Positions 21,624 to 31,269 of a stretch of DNA of 64,000 bases are shown one piece after another. The DNA comes from Argyresthia goedartella. Lineage: Eukaryota; Arthropoda; Insecta; Lepidoptera; Argyresthiidae. Position 1 is the first letter of the stretch, and each line of letters opens with the position of its first letter. The notes beneath the pieces were generated by a model. It ran no database searches. It saw nothing but the letters and a program-made list of their open reading frames with translations, and had not been told where the DNA came from. The stretch is taken from positions 29,094,906 to 29,158,905 of the forward strand of contig OX463818.1 of NCBI GenBank assembly GCA_949825045.1. Direction: 5' to 3'. The position numbers and the translations under genes were made by a program.

Positions 21624-24600
21624 TTATTGTGCTAACTTTATTTCATTAATGTGATATTTCACATGTTTCCTATTTATGCTGACTGTAACATTATTCTTGT
21701 CATTTACTTTAACTATCTTATAAGGTCCTTTCCAGATTGAGGACAGGGCCTTGCGCAGCCTATGATGTTGTTTAATGTAAACCATATCTCTTGATTTATA
21801 CGTTTTTGTTCTGGATGAAACATCATAGTATCTTTTTGATTGTTCTTTACTTTTAGTAATATTTTCTAAAGCTTTTTCACGGGAGTACTTCATTCTGTAC
21901 TGTAAAGCGCGTATATATTCGGCATATGTTGTGCTATCACTTGAATCGTATAAACTACTGGGAATGGAAGGTTTATGGCCATACAATAGTTCAAACGGAG
22001 TGAATTCTGTTGTACAATGCGGAGTTGTATTATAAGCTAGTATTGCAGTTGCTAGATAGCAATGCCAATCGTCGTGATTTTCATTCACGAAAGACTTTAG
22101 GTACTCCTTAAGAGTCGCGTGACTACGCTCTAGAGCGCCATTTGTTTGAGGGTGATAAGGTGTAGAGAATAAGTTTTTGATCTTAAGAATTTCAGTCAAT
22201 TGTTTAAATAATTCAGATGTGAAGCATGTGCCTTGGTCTGTGAGGATCATTTTTGGAAATGAAAATAGTGAGAAGAAATGTATGAGGTTACGTGCAATCT
22301 CATCAGTAGTAGAGGTTATCATAGGATAGGCACAAGAAAATTTCGTTAAGTCATCCTGAAGAGTTAAAATGTACCTGAATTTTTGAAGGCCAGCTTCAGG
22401 CAAAATTCCAACAATATCTAGAGCTAATCTCTCGAATGGCTTAGTGCTCGAGGATGTTATCACCATGGGTGCTTTGTTGGAAGCTCGTAGTGGCTTATTT
22501 ACTTGACATAATCTGCAATCTTTTACGAAACGTTCAATATCTGCCCTCATGCTTTTCCAATAAAACGAAGCTTTGATTCTGTTGAGCATGCGTTTTACTC
22601 CTGGGTGACCAGCTATGGTCGTGCCGTGATTTTCTTTCAGGATATTTGGAACCTCGGCCGGAGTAGGATAACGAATTTGGTTTTTATAGATATGTACTTT
22701 TATGTTTGTGCCATGAAATATGTATGATATCATATTATATATTTTTACATAAGCTAGCTTGGTGAAAGGTTCTGTAAAATCTGAAATAGCTAGCTCCTTA
22801 TCATAATCATCTTCGGAAATGATCAAGTCTCTCAATTTGAGTAATAAATTATAAATAGTTCTGTAACTCGTTTCATCATAATGATGGATTTTAGTGTATA
22901 AGAAATAGAGCTTCTTATTAGTCGCCTCAACTGACTGCACGGTTTCAAGTTCCCGTTCGGCTGATAAGAGCTCGGCAGAATTGTTTACTACGGATAACAG
23001 TTGTTCGCTGTGCGGCATAGAGCTATCAAAATCTAGAGAAACTGGACAAGCTATCGATTTAAGTTTCGTGGAAGTTAAACTTTGGTTATATTCCTGAATT
23101 TGCGTATCATTAGAGATTGATTTCGTGAATTGTTTCTTGAAAAATTGTTCATAAGTTGTCTTATTTATTCCTGAAAGAGTGATGGCATTTACTGGGTTAC
23201 GAGATAGAGCGTCAGCATTTGAGTTTATACGGCCCGGTTTATAAACTATCTCGTAGTCATACTCCTCTAGTTTCAATCGCCATCGCAATAAACGTCCTCC
23301 TGGATCTTTTGCATTGAAAAGCCATGTAAGGGGACGGTGGTCAGTGACAATCCGAAATTTATACCCATAAATATATGGTCTGAAAGTGTCGACGCCGAAA
23401 AGAATAGCGAGAAGCTCCTTTTCAGTCGTGGAGTAGTTTCCTTCGCATTTATTTAATGTACGAGACGCATATGCTATTGGCTTATCCTTTCCAATTTCGC
23501 CTTGCGACAGTACTGCGCCAATGGCGTAGTTAGAAGCGTCTGTAGTTATGATGAATGTTTGACTGAAATCTGGGTACTGTAATAATGGTGCTGAGACTAA
23601 CTTTTCTTTCAGAATGCTGAATGCTTGTTCTTGTTCATGAGACCAGTGAAACACTGTGTCTTTTTTCAATAATGAGGTTAAAGGTTTAGTTAAGTGAGAG
23701 AAATTCTCTATGAAACGTCTATAATAGCCGGTTAGTCCTAGAAAAGATTTTATGTCTTTCGGGTTCTTGGGTGTAGGGAATTCGGAAATAGCCTTTACCT
23801 TGTCTGGGTTAGGCAAAACACCCTTGTCGGTTATGACATGCCCGAGATAAGCGACTTCGCGTCGCAAGAATTCACATTTGTCAGGCTGCAACTTCAAGTT
23901 GGCCTCTCTGAATCTTGAAAATATGAGTTCTAGTTTTTGCATGTGAGATTGAAGGTCATGTGAATAACAGATGCAGTCATCCAAATAAATATAACAATGA
24001 AGACCTTGGAGCCCAGAAAGGACTAAATTCATGAGTCTCTGGAATGTGGATGGAGCATTTTTTAAACCAAAGGGCATTCTGGTAAATTCAAAATGTCCTG
24101 AGATACCATTAGTCGTAACACTGAAGCCAGTTTTTTCAGAATCTTTGGGATCTAGCAACAGCTGATGAAATCCTGAAGCCAGGTCAAGAGTACTGAAGTA
24201 CTTTGAGTGACCTAACTGGTCTAGGATATCTGTTATGAGAGGAAGAGGGTAAACCTCCGAAACTGAGACGTCATTAAGGCGTCTATAGTCAATTACGATT
24301 CGCCATTTTTGCTTGCCAGAGGCATCGAGTTTCTTAGGAACAACCCACACTGGTGCATTCCAGGGGGAGGTTGAAGGGCGAATTATATTTTGGTCAAGCA
24401 TTTTTTTTATTTGACTTTCTACCTCTTCTTTATGAATTTCTGGGAACCGGTATGACTTAACATGGATAGGAGGTGCATCCCCGGTATTAATAGAATGTTG
24501 AATTTTATCTGTATGAGTTAGGAATTCACCATTAAGGTGAAATATATCAGAATATTTAGAAAGGCAGGTCATCAACGCCTTCTTTTCTTCTGCGTTTAAG

Positions 24601-25436
24601 TGAGAGCATCGTATCTGCTCGAGAACCTGTCTAGAACGATCAGTGTTTGAAGAACTCAGCTGATGAATGAGCTCATGCTGAGCATCATCTGAGTCTGATG
24701 ACGGAAACTCAAGGGTTGTTAATTGAACCTTGAAGTTATCTATTGAAATCTCGGATTCAGTAGTGTTTAATACTGATACGTTTACCCTATTGTTGGATTT
24801 GACATTGACTATGCAGTTTGCTAAGAACACGCCTTCACAAATTTGTTGATCTAATATTAAGGCTTCTTTTTGGCCTGAAAAATCTGATAGATTGGCAATT
24901 GGGCATTCAATCACCATCTCTGACCGTGGAGGTATAACATATGATGGCTTACTAAAGCATATAGGTATCGAGTGTCCTTGCATGTTTAATGAATTTGTGG
25001 AATACTGCACGTCGATTTTGAAATTTCGAATAAAATCACTACCTATGATTCCGTCAAAATATAGATTGATCTTGTCGTCAATCGCGTGGAACAAAAAGTC
25101 AAACATTATTTTGCTTTTATCGGAAATTACGTGTTCAAAATTGAGCTGGATGGACCCAAGAGATTCACATGTGGAATCGTTGTCACTTAAACCTTTTAGA
25201 GTGACTGTTAACGTTCCGAGCACTGGTTTGATCAAACTTGACTGTTTTACAATAGAAATTGAGGACCCAGTGTCTATAAGAAAGCATAGAGGCTTTTCAT
25301 TTAAATGTGTCTTTAAATAAACGTGTGGTAAAGATATTTTATTGTTCACGTTATTAATTTTATAACTCTTTTCACGTATAAAATCCCTAGAAGAAAAACT
25401 CGGTTTGTCGCGAGTAGAGGGAATAGTTTTAGAATC
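21624..25436 (-). CDS. pol: Pol of the env-bearing Gypsy (protease, RT, RNase H, integrase)
   Basis: Counting from residue 1 at 25349: protease active site 'FLIDTGSSISIV' (about 22-33); RT with 'LDLASGFHQLL' (about 385), 'MPFGLKNAPSTFQ' (about 430) and the YLDD box (about 455); RNase H with 'TTDASNYAIGA' (about 600) and 'TDHRPL' (about 670); integrase HHCC zinc region (about 905-945) and DDE core in 'LALDIVG', 'LTDQGTCF' and 'NGALERSHATL' (about 976, 1036, 1073). This domain order is that of Ty3/Gypsy. The frame is -1 relative to gag and is reached from the T_TTA_AAC site at the gag stop. The linker between that site and the protease (25436-25897) is open in the same frame except for one TGA at 25437-25439, which should truncate Pol in this copy. 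Beyond that TGA the frame is intact. Confidence 0.9.
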   Translation of the reverse strand, partial: DSKTIPSTRDKPSFSSRDFIREKSYKINNVNNKISLPHVYLKTHLNEKPLCFLIDTGSSISIVKQSSLIKPVLGTLTVTLKGLSDNDSTCESLGSIQLNFEHVISDKSKIMFDFLFHAIDDKINLYFDGIIGSDFIRNFKIDVQYSTNSLNMQGHSIPICFSKPSYVIPPRSEMVIECPIANLSDFSGQKEALILDQQICEGVFLANCIVNVKSNNRVNVSVLNTTESEISIDNFKVQLTTLEFPSSDSDDAQHELIHQLSSSNTDRSRQVLEQIRCSHLNAEEKKALMTCLSKYSDIFHLNGEFLTHTDKIQHSINTGDAPPIHVKSYRFPEIHKEEVESQIKKMLDQNIIRPSTSPWNAPVWVVPKKLDASGKQKWRIVIDYRRLNDVSVSEVYPLPLITDILDQLGHSKYFSTLDLASGFHQLLLDPKDSEKTGFSVTTNGISGHFEFTRMPFGLKNAPSTFQRLMNLVLSGLQGLHCYIYLDDCICYSHDLQSHMQKLELIFSRFREANLKLQPDKCEFLRREVAYLGHVITDKGVLPNPDKVKAISEFPTPKNPKDIKSFLGLTGYYRRFIENFSHLTKPLTSLLKKDTVFHWSHEQEQAFSILKEKLVSAPLLQYPDFSQTFIITTDASNYAIGAVLSQGEIGKDKPIAYASRTLNKCEGNYSTTEKELLAILFGVDTFRPYIYGYKFRIVTDHRPLTWLFNAKDPGGRLLRWRLKLEEYDYEIVYKPGRINSNADALSRNPVNAITLSGINKTTYEQFFKKQFTKSISNDTQIQEYNQSLTSTKLKSIACPVSLDFDSSMPHSEQLLSVVNNSAELLSAERELETVQSVEATNKKLYFLYTKIHHYDETSYRTIYNLLLKLRDLIISEDDYDKELAISDFTEPFTKLAYVKIYNMISYIFHGTNIKVHIYKNQIRYPTPAEVPNILKENHGTTIAGHPGVKRMLNRIKASFYWKSMRADIERFVKDCRLCQVNKPLRASNKAPMVITSSSTKPFERLALDIVGILPEAGLQKFRYILTLQDDLTKFSCAYPMITSTTDEIARNLIHFFSLFSFPKMILTDQGTCFTSELFKQLTEILKIKNLFSTPYHPQTNGALERSHATLKEYLKSFVNENHDDWHCYLATAILAYNTTPHCTTEFTPFELLYGHKPSIPSSLYDSSDSTTYAEYIRALQYRMKYSREKALENITKSKEQSKRYYDVSSRTKTYKSRDMVYIKQHHRLRKALSSIWKGPYKIVKVNDKNNVTVSINRKHVKYHINEIKLAQ

Positions 25437-25897
25437 TCAAAGTTCATTTGAATGACCAAAAATAATTTCAGGATTAACTTGTGTTAGGACAGATTTAAGA
25501 ACACAAGATTTGAGTCTTTTGTCTTGAATTTTAGACTGAGGTAGAGGCGCATCAAAACCCTGATTTTTACAGGTGCTGCCTGGTAGCTTAGTTGAAAACT
25601 CAGTGAAATAAGGTTCTGACTGAGGGGAAGGTGCAGAAGAATCCTGTGCCACGGCTTGTGTGCTACAGGTGCGACCTTGCAACTTTGCTGAGAACTCAGT
25701 AGACAAAGACTGGTCAATTTGTCGAGATTCATTTTCCATCATCTGTGCTGGGGGTAATTTAAGAGCATAGGGTTGATTTTTAATCTTCCGTGCTGGGGGT
25801 AATTTAAGAGCACGGGGTTTACCTATAGAAGGCTTATCATTCGTGTCGTTTACATTATTACATTGTTCCGGCAGACACGAGACCGAAACAGTGTTTA
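25437..25897 (-). pseudogene. gag-pol linker in the pol frame, ended by TGA
   Basis: Open in the -1 frame from the gag stop to TGA 25437-25439, about 150 codons. It contains a short internal repeat ('ALKLPPAR', 'ALKLPPAQ') and a second repeat pair ('STEFSAKLQGRTC' and 'FTEFSTKLPGSTC'). It is the N-terminal extension of Pol upstream of the protease. The terminating TGA is most simply a nonsense mutation. Confidence 0.7.
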
Positions 25898-26956
25898 GTT
25901 TAAATCAACTTGGTCATCAGAAGAAACGCTAACAACATGAACATTAGAGCGACTATTGTTTGCCGCGTTGTTGTGAAATGCACCTGCGCTTGGCGATGCA
26001 GCGTCGTGGGAGTCGGCTGCGTTTTGATTATTTTTATACTTAAGTTTGCGACACTCGCCGATCAAGTGACCGTGTTTCTTGCAATATACGCAAGTTTTGT
26101 TCGAGGAAAACCTTGAATTCTGGTTGTTTCTTTGAGCAACATGAGGATTCGAATTTACGTGATGGAAATTAGGACTTGAAGTTTTCGCTTTATTTTTGTA
26201 ACAATCAGAGGCCAAATGTCCAGACTTCTGGCAAATAGAGCACTGCTTATTTTGGCGTTGTGCTAGTTTAGAAAGTTTATAAAGCTTTTCTTCCTCAATA
26301 GCATGAGTTATAGCATCTGAAAGGGTCTTTGGATTCCTACAGCGCACTATGTGAGAGTAGTTGGAATTCATTCCCAACAAAAATGTGTTAAGGGCAAGAT
26401 CCTCCATAGCGGCTAATCTGCCGATTAATTCTTTGTCATCGCCGCAACTATAATGTATATCAGACTGTAAACGTGTGAGACATGATTCAACACGTAATGA
26501 ATATTGTGTCACATCTTCTGTGGGCAATTGCTTGCAATTTTGTAAGTCGACGAGCAAATGAGTTGAATGTTTTTTCTCTCCAAACGTGGCCTTAAGAAAT
26601 TGTTTGATTTCAGGCCAAGTACTGAATTTCTTGAGGCAGCAGGCTAACTGCGCCTTGCCCTCAAGTTGTGACACGATATACTTGCATAAAACATCCTGTT
26701 GATCTGTACTAGCTAATGAGAATGCGTTTTCGCAATTAGTCAAGAATGCTGGCAACAACTCGCGGTCCCCATTATAGGGTTTTATGAATTTGGTCAGGAA
26801 CGAAAGAGTAATTGATGAAGTCATTTTGGGTTTTTCTTTTTTTCTAATTGTTACTTTGGGGCTTTGGTTTTGGCTTTCAGAAGAGGAACTTTCTGAATCA
26901 GATGTAGTTAATTTATCGGCTTCTTCTTCTAATTTTACTTCTTTTCCAGTCGACAT
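25895..26956 (-). CDS. gag: Gag of the env-bearing Gypsy
   Basis: 353 codons. A charged N-terminus is followed by a capsid-like region with 'FLTKFIKPYNGDRELLPAFL', 'WPEIKQFLKATFGEK' and 'YSLRVESCLTRL', then two CCHC knuckles (CSICQKSGHLASDC and CVYCKKHGHLIGEC) and an Asn/Ser-rich tail. It forms the particle and binds genomic RNA. The ATG at 26956 is the first in frame and follows a 750-base leader. The frame is intact. Confidence 0.9.
   Translation of the reverse strand: MSTGKEVKLEEEADKLTTSDSESSSSESQNQSPKVTIRKKEKPKMTSSITLSFLTKFIKPYNGDRELLPAFLTNCENAFSLASTDQQDVLCKYIVSQLEGKAQLACCLKKFSTWPEIKQFLKATFGEKKHSTHLLVDLQNCKQLPTEDVTQYSLRVESCLTRLQSDIHYSCGDDKELIGRLAAMEDLALNTFLLGMNSNYSHIVRCRNPKTLSDAITHAIEEEKLYKLSKLAQRQNKQCSICQKSGHLASDCYKNKAKTSSPNFHHVNSNPHVAQRNNQNSRFSSNKTCVYCKKHGHLIGECRKLKYKNNQNAADSHDAASPSAGAFHNNAANNSRSNVHVVSVSSDDQVDLN
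25898..25904 (-). promoter_or_regulatory. -1 frameshift site T_TTA_AAC at the gag stop
   Basis: On the minus strand the last gag codons are GAT TTA AAC TAA. The heptamer T TTA AAC is in the correct phase and abuts the stop. The pol frame, -1 relative to gag, opens at a TGA that overlaps this point and is free afterwards. Confidence 0.78.
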
Positions 26957-27710
26957 TAAGTTACAGCTTTTGTAATGTAGTACAGATCATCAGTAAACAC
27001 AATCAATAAAAATGTAAAATACAGTAGAAAGTGTGATTGCACTTTAAAAATAGTTATAGAAAGTTTGTAAAAATAAATCTTGATGTATATAGTTGTAAAA
27101 CTTGTAAAAATCACTTGCACATTCACTTCAATTAGAAAGTTAGGAATAGATAAAATAACTCACAGAATGATGACGGCACTCACGAACATTTTGAAGAACG
27201 GCTTTTTCCAAAAACCGCGTAGAAACGGCGCACGGCAACTGCAGTGCGACGCAGTAATGACGTCAACAGACGTCGAAGGCCCGGCGACCCAGGGAGTCGT
27301 ATTACGGAGTACCTCGAAGTCACGTTGCGTTGTTCGTGATCCCGTTGACTTCCACGTGGAAAGTCAATATGAGCTGATGATGATGATGATTGGTTCACCC
27401 GTCCGTTTATGAAGACGGTGGTGGTGCAGACAATTGTGGTGCGGGCTCACACTCGAAAGCGGAGACTTAACGTCGACCACAGCAGCAGGAAGCGTCCAGG
27501 ATGAGATGCGGGCTCGCGCCTGGCAGCGGAGACTTATCGTCGACCTCGAGAGCAGCAGCGCGGGCTTAAGCTTGTATGCCCAAGTCTTAACGTCGACCAC
27601 TGTCTATTAAAGGACCTTACTCCACAGAGCCACTAAATGGTTGTCAGGCGGGAAGTTATTTCGCGACGCGCCTAACACCTATGAATCTCAGTACTCACGA
27701 GTTTTCCTGA
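26957..27710 (-). other. Leader of the env-bearing Gypsy with imperfect tandem repeats
   Basis: Untranslated. Between about 27440 and 27600 the motif GACTTAACGTCGACC (variants ACTTATCGTCGACC and TCTTAACGTCGACC) recurs three times at 60-70-base spacing in GC-richer DNA. In Drosophila gypsy this place holds the insulator; the sequence here is different. Confidence 0.55.
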
Positions 27711-27729
27711 GATCCCACTTCTGACACCA
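27711..27729 (-). promoter_or_regulatory. Primer-binding site, tRNA-Leu type
   Basis: The minus strand TGGTGTCAGAAGTGGGATC, four bases after the 5' LTR, is complementary to the 3' end of insect tRNA-Leu (GATCCCACTTCTGACACCA). Confidence 0.8.
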
Positions 27730-27733
27730 AATT

Positions 27734-27969
27734 TGTAAGGATGGCGCTCCGTGGGTCCTTTTTAAAAAAAACACTTTTATTACTGCTGCTGAATAAATTT
27801 ATTTCACTGTACTACACACCGAATTTTAGACAAAAATAACGAGAGTTTACAATGTATGTATCGGACAAAGGTTGTGGGGTGACTGCCGCCAGTCTCTATC
27901 GAAAACAGTTTTATATAAAATGAATTAGCTTAAGTCAGCGTTTACTGCAAACTACATTCGGTTATAACA
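27734..27969 (-). repeat. 5' LTR of the env-bearing Gypsy
   Basis: 236 bp, partner of 19223-19458. Target duplication GGAC follows at 27970-27973. Confidence 0.92.
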
Positions 27970-27973
27970 GGAC

Positions 27974-28720
27974 GAATCAAAACGATACACGGGTTTTGTA
28001 TATCAAGGCAGAAGTTATGTTTACAACGTTTTACCTCAGGGGTTGAAAACCAGTATGGGTTCATTTTCGAGGGCCATGGACTTAATCCTAGGGCCAGAGG
28101 TTAGGTCATATTGTTTAAATTTTGTTGACGATTAGGCGAATTTAACTGAGGGTGACATCGATCAGCATTTGTCTCAAGTGGACACGGTTCTGAGTAAATT
28201 GAAAGACGCGGGCTTCACATGCAAACTAAAAAAATGCGAGTTCGCACAAAAAAGGGTCAAATTATTGGGGCACATTTTGTCTACACAAGGTTTGCAGATG
28301 GACCCGGACAAAATTTAAACACTTAAATTATATCTGTCACCCAGAACTGTCAGGCAATTGAGGGCGTTTTTGGGGTTCATAAATTACTTTCGGAGATTCA
28401 TAAAAAAATTTGGAACAATAACGCAACCATTATACAATTTATTACGGTCAGGAGTCAAGTTCGTTTGGAGTGCGCACATGCAGATTGCTTTTGAAGAGAT
28501 AAAAAAACAATTCTCGGAAAGTATAATATTGAGTCAGCCATTGGCGGGAAAGACATATTATGTTCAATGTGACGCCAGCGCTATAGGAATTGGGGGTTAT
28601 GTTTATCAATTAGAGGATTTGGGCCAGGAACGCATTAAAGGGCTTTGTTCGCAGGCATTTAAGGGGGCTCAAACGAGATGGTCAGTCAGCGAACAGGAAA
28701 TGTATGCAGTCATATACACT
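27974..28720 (+). pseudogene. pol: pol of copy A, second part (rest of RT, start of RNase H)
   Basis: Continues the RT where 19222 left off: 'LPQGLKTSMGSFSRAMDL' and the FVDD box, here destroyed by TAG at 28133-28135 with a frameshift next to it. It then has 'LRAFLGFINYFRRFIK' and RNase H 'QCDASAIGIGGY' (about 28567). A TAA at about 28316 is another lesion. It stops after 'EQEMYAVIYT' and is fused to LTR sequence; the rest of RNase H and the integrase are deleted. Confidence 0.88.
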
Positions 28721-30447
28721 TGAGTGACAACCGACGGTTGATCATAGTAAATATGCATACACAAAATTGTAGAACGGCGGGCCTGCTTGGCATGTTTGAT
28801 TGAAATTAAACCCTGTGTAGTTAGGGATAAGAAGCTTTCGCTTGGGCAGCGTGTGTTCCGCAAAGGACGCCATTTTTTTTCAGACATGTGGGGTCTATAA
28901 ATACGAGAGCGTGGGAGGCGGAGGATTCAGTCTCTGCGTCAAACTACTTTGACATACGTCTTTCGGGAATTATATACAGTTCGGGCTGCCATTTTACTCG
29001 TCTGGAACTGGAAGAGTTGTGATTGCGTGTTACAGTGGATTTTCGTGAGTGTCTGAAGCGCCGACATATACCTCGGTTCCTATCCTTTAAATAAATCTAC
29101 CCCAAATTCCAAAACTATCCTTGGGTCGTTAGATAAGAACTTGTAGGTAATTGATCTGAGTCTGAGTCTGGGCTTGGAGCGACCCTAATTTCCTTTTCCT
29201 TCACCATGGGGTTCCTGGATTGACTCTTAGAATATTTGCGGGCTAATCCTCTCCTCATTCCTTTCGTGTAGCGAGTTTTGAAATTCCCACAAACACAGTC
29301 ATTAAACATACAAACACATTCAAATCATACTCAACCATTTTCGAGTGGTGTCGATGATGGACGTGGTATAACACTAGGATTTTGGACTAGGCTAGACAGG
29401 AGTTTAGTTGCGGCTAAACCTAGGATGTCAGGGCATAGGGAGACTGTTTGATCGATGAGGTTCCGCGGATGGAAATAACAAATTCAGAACAAAGTATAAA
29501 CGTTGTCCACTCAGATAACCTATCACGTTGTTATTTTTTGACATTTGAGTGTTGTCGGGGACGCGCAAAGAGATCAAATTATAGTCTAAAGTTCATTGTT
29601 TAGGAACGGGTAGATTGGTTTGCTTTGCCTTGGATCGGTTTGGATTCAAGTTGCATCTTTAAATTAAATGTAAATTTCGCTGAAGGTCTAACGTGTAGGC
29701 TGCGTCTAGTATTTATTGCTGGGCCCAGTCGAGGAAGTGCTGAGGTTAGCTAGATGCATATATCGGTATTTCCCGAAGTATGTACCTCGCTGTGGAGTGG
29801 GTTAGATCTCCAAAAGCGCTAATGAAAACGTTTCGATAACATCCAGCTCAAATTGCGCAGAGTTGAAGGTTTCAAAACGTTACGGACCTTTTGAGGAAAC
29901 CGCTAGTTCAAACCCATTTCAGAAAATCAAATCGTAATTGTGTAAACCCGGTCTATTTGGATCGTTATTGCAGTGAACTAATTATATAATTGGAACCACC
30001 ACAAGCGAGCACATGAAATATCATTGAGTACTCACGTCGTTACACTACGACGGATGTCTATACGATATCCCAAACAAATATTATAAATTGTGGTCGACCA
30101 CACGAAAAGAAGTTCCATGTGCCCATATATACAAAAAAATAAATGGTACCATCACACAAAATACAACAAAGATCGATCTGGCGCAATACACCGCTAACTG
30201 ATGCGAAATACCGGCTTGCGGGCATACATGCTTTCTCTGTCTAACTTGAAACTCTAACTTCCTGAACCAATCTTCCGTTCGACTAAATTGTACGCCTAAC
30301 GAACTTCTCAACGAACAAGAAATTCAGACTTATCATTCTTAACTTACAAATTTTACAGCTGAATCGGGACATCTCTTTTTGGGGTAGATAGAATAGACGA
30401 TCATAGCTTCTGATAGCGGTGGCTCGACCTTAGCCTTTATGCCGTTA
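28721..30447 (+). repeat. 3' LTR of Gypsy copy A (first ~490 bases missing)
   Basis: Homologous to 46055-47769 of the intact element and ends in CCGTTACA. Contains TATAAATA (28897-28904) and the initiator ATTCAGTC. The junction CACT|TGAGTGAC marks an internal deletion that removed the end of pol and the start of the LTR. Confidence 0.85.
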
Positions 30448-30449
30448 CA

Positions 30450-31269
30450 CGTCAAAATCAAGGCTGCTCCCCGCAAAGTATAAGAGCAGCACAAGAAAGC
30501 AGGCCAGCTCCCTCTGAGGGCGATGCTCGGGATCTACACATCTCTAGAGAGGCGAGATAAAACAATATGCAATAGTAGGTACTACCATTCGCCTACTGGT
30601 AACCCTAAGTTTTCCAACGTCTTGTTAACCGAAAATACAGGATTCAACACTTCTGTCTGTATAGCACCAATCCGAGTCATAATTGGAATAATGAACAGCC
30701 GTTTTAACTGGGCTGCAACCAACTAACGTTTGTTGTAGTAATGATTGACCAACAACGGTCGGGTTATACCGTAGTTAACCTCCGTAATGGCCATGTGTGA
30801 AACCAACCCTTAGCCTTCCCGCTTAAAGCTGACACACTCTGAGCCATCTTATAGGCTTTGGGTAAATCCTCCTTTAAATGGAACAGGATGTAACAGATAA
30901 ATTAATGAAGCTAGTCCATTCGCCCACAATACAATCAAGTGGGGTACCTGAATTACCGGTAATCGAGATACGACTCTTTAATGAGGTGGTTCTTCTACTT
31001 CATCATTACAACCAGATTGGCGCTGTCTTCTTAAGTCAGTAGTACGCTGCGCTATGCATACATCGGGAGACATCGGCTTAATTTTCCTAATTTGTCAGCC
31101 GGAGCCCTTTTATTCATCTCTGCGTGAGAACAGAGAGCTGCATCACAGGCTTCCTCAGCACGTAACAAATCAACGTCGTTCCTATCAACGCTTGTTATCA
31201 AAGAGTAGACGGACGAGACCCACCGCCTATGCACGCTTACTCCAGCTTGAAGTTCTAACAAGGACATGA
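30450..31269 (-). pseudogene. BEL/Pao gag relic
   Basis: On the minus strand the open start 'MSLLELQAGVSVHRRW' is followed, across several frameshifts, by pieces typical of BEL/Pao gag (DUF1759): 'RLPVIQVP', 'GEWTSFINL', 'ITEVNYGI', 'YNKR.LVAAQLKRLF' and 'LENLGLPVGEW'. Order and spacing fit. It ends where copy A's LTR begins. Confidence 0.55.

Larger units (their letters stand above)
19219..27973 (-). mobile_element. Env-bearing Gypsy element (errantivirus-like endogenous retrovirus)
   Basis: Complete minus-strand element of 8.75 kb including a 4-bp target duplication GGAC (19219-19222 and 27970-27973). It has two 236-bp LTRs, a tRNA-Leu-type PBS, leader, gag, pol, env and a polypurine tract. 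Three genes in the order gag-pol-env and a baculovirus F-like Env place it with insect errantiviruses or a related lepidopteran Gypsy lineage. It lies inside the RT of copy A and so is younger. It is nearly intact, but pol has an in-frame TGA at 25437-25439 and the two LTRs differ at a few positions. Confidence 0.9.
15195..30447 (+). mobile_element. Dead Gypsy element (copy A), split by an env-bearing Gypsy
   Basis: Truncated 5' LTR (15195-16750), PBS, leader, gag and pol, interrupted at 19222/27974 by another element. Pol then resumes and is cut off at about 28720, where it joins a 3' LTR lacking its first ~490 bases. The whole is homologous, block by block, to the intact element at 45563-55345. 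It has a nonsense codon in gag, frameshifts at the end of gag and in pol, and a TAG in the RT catalytic box, so it cannot move by itself. Both truncated ends prevent finding a target duplication. Confidence 0.9.
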
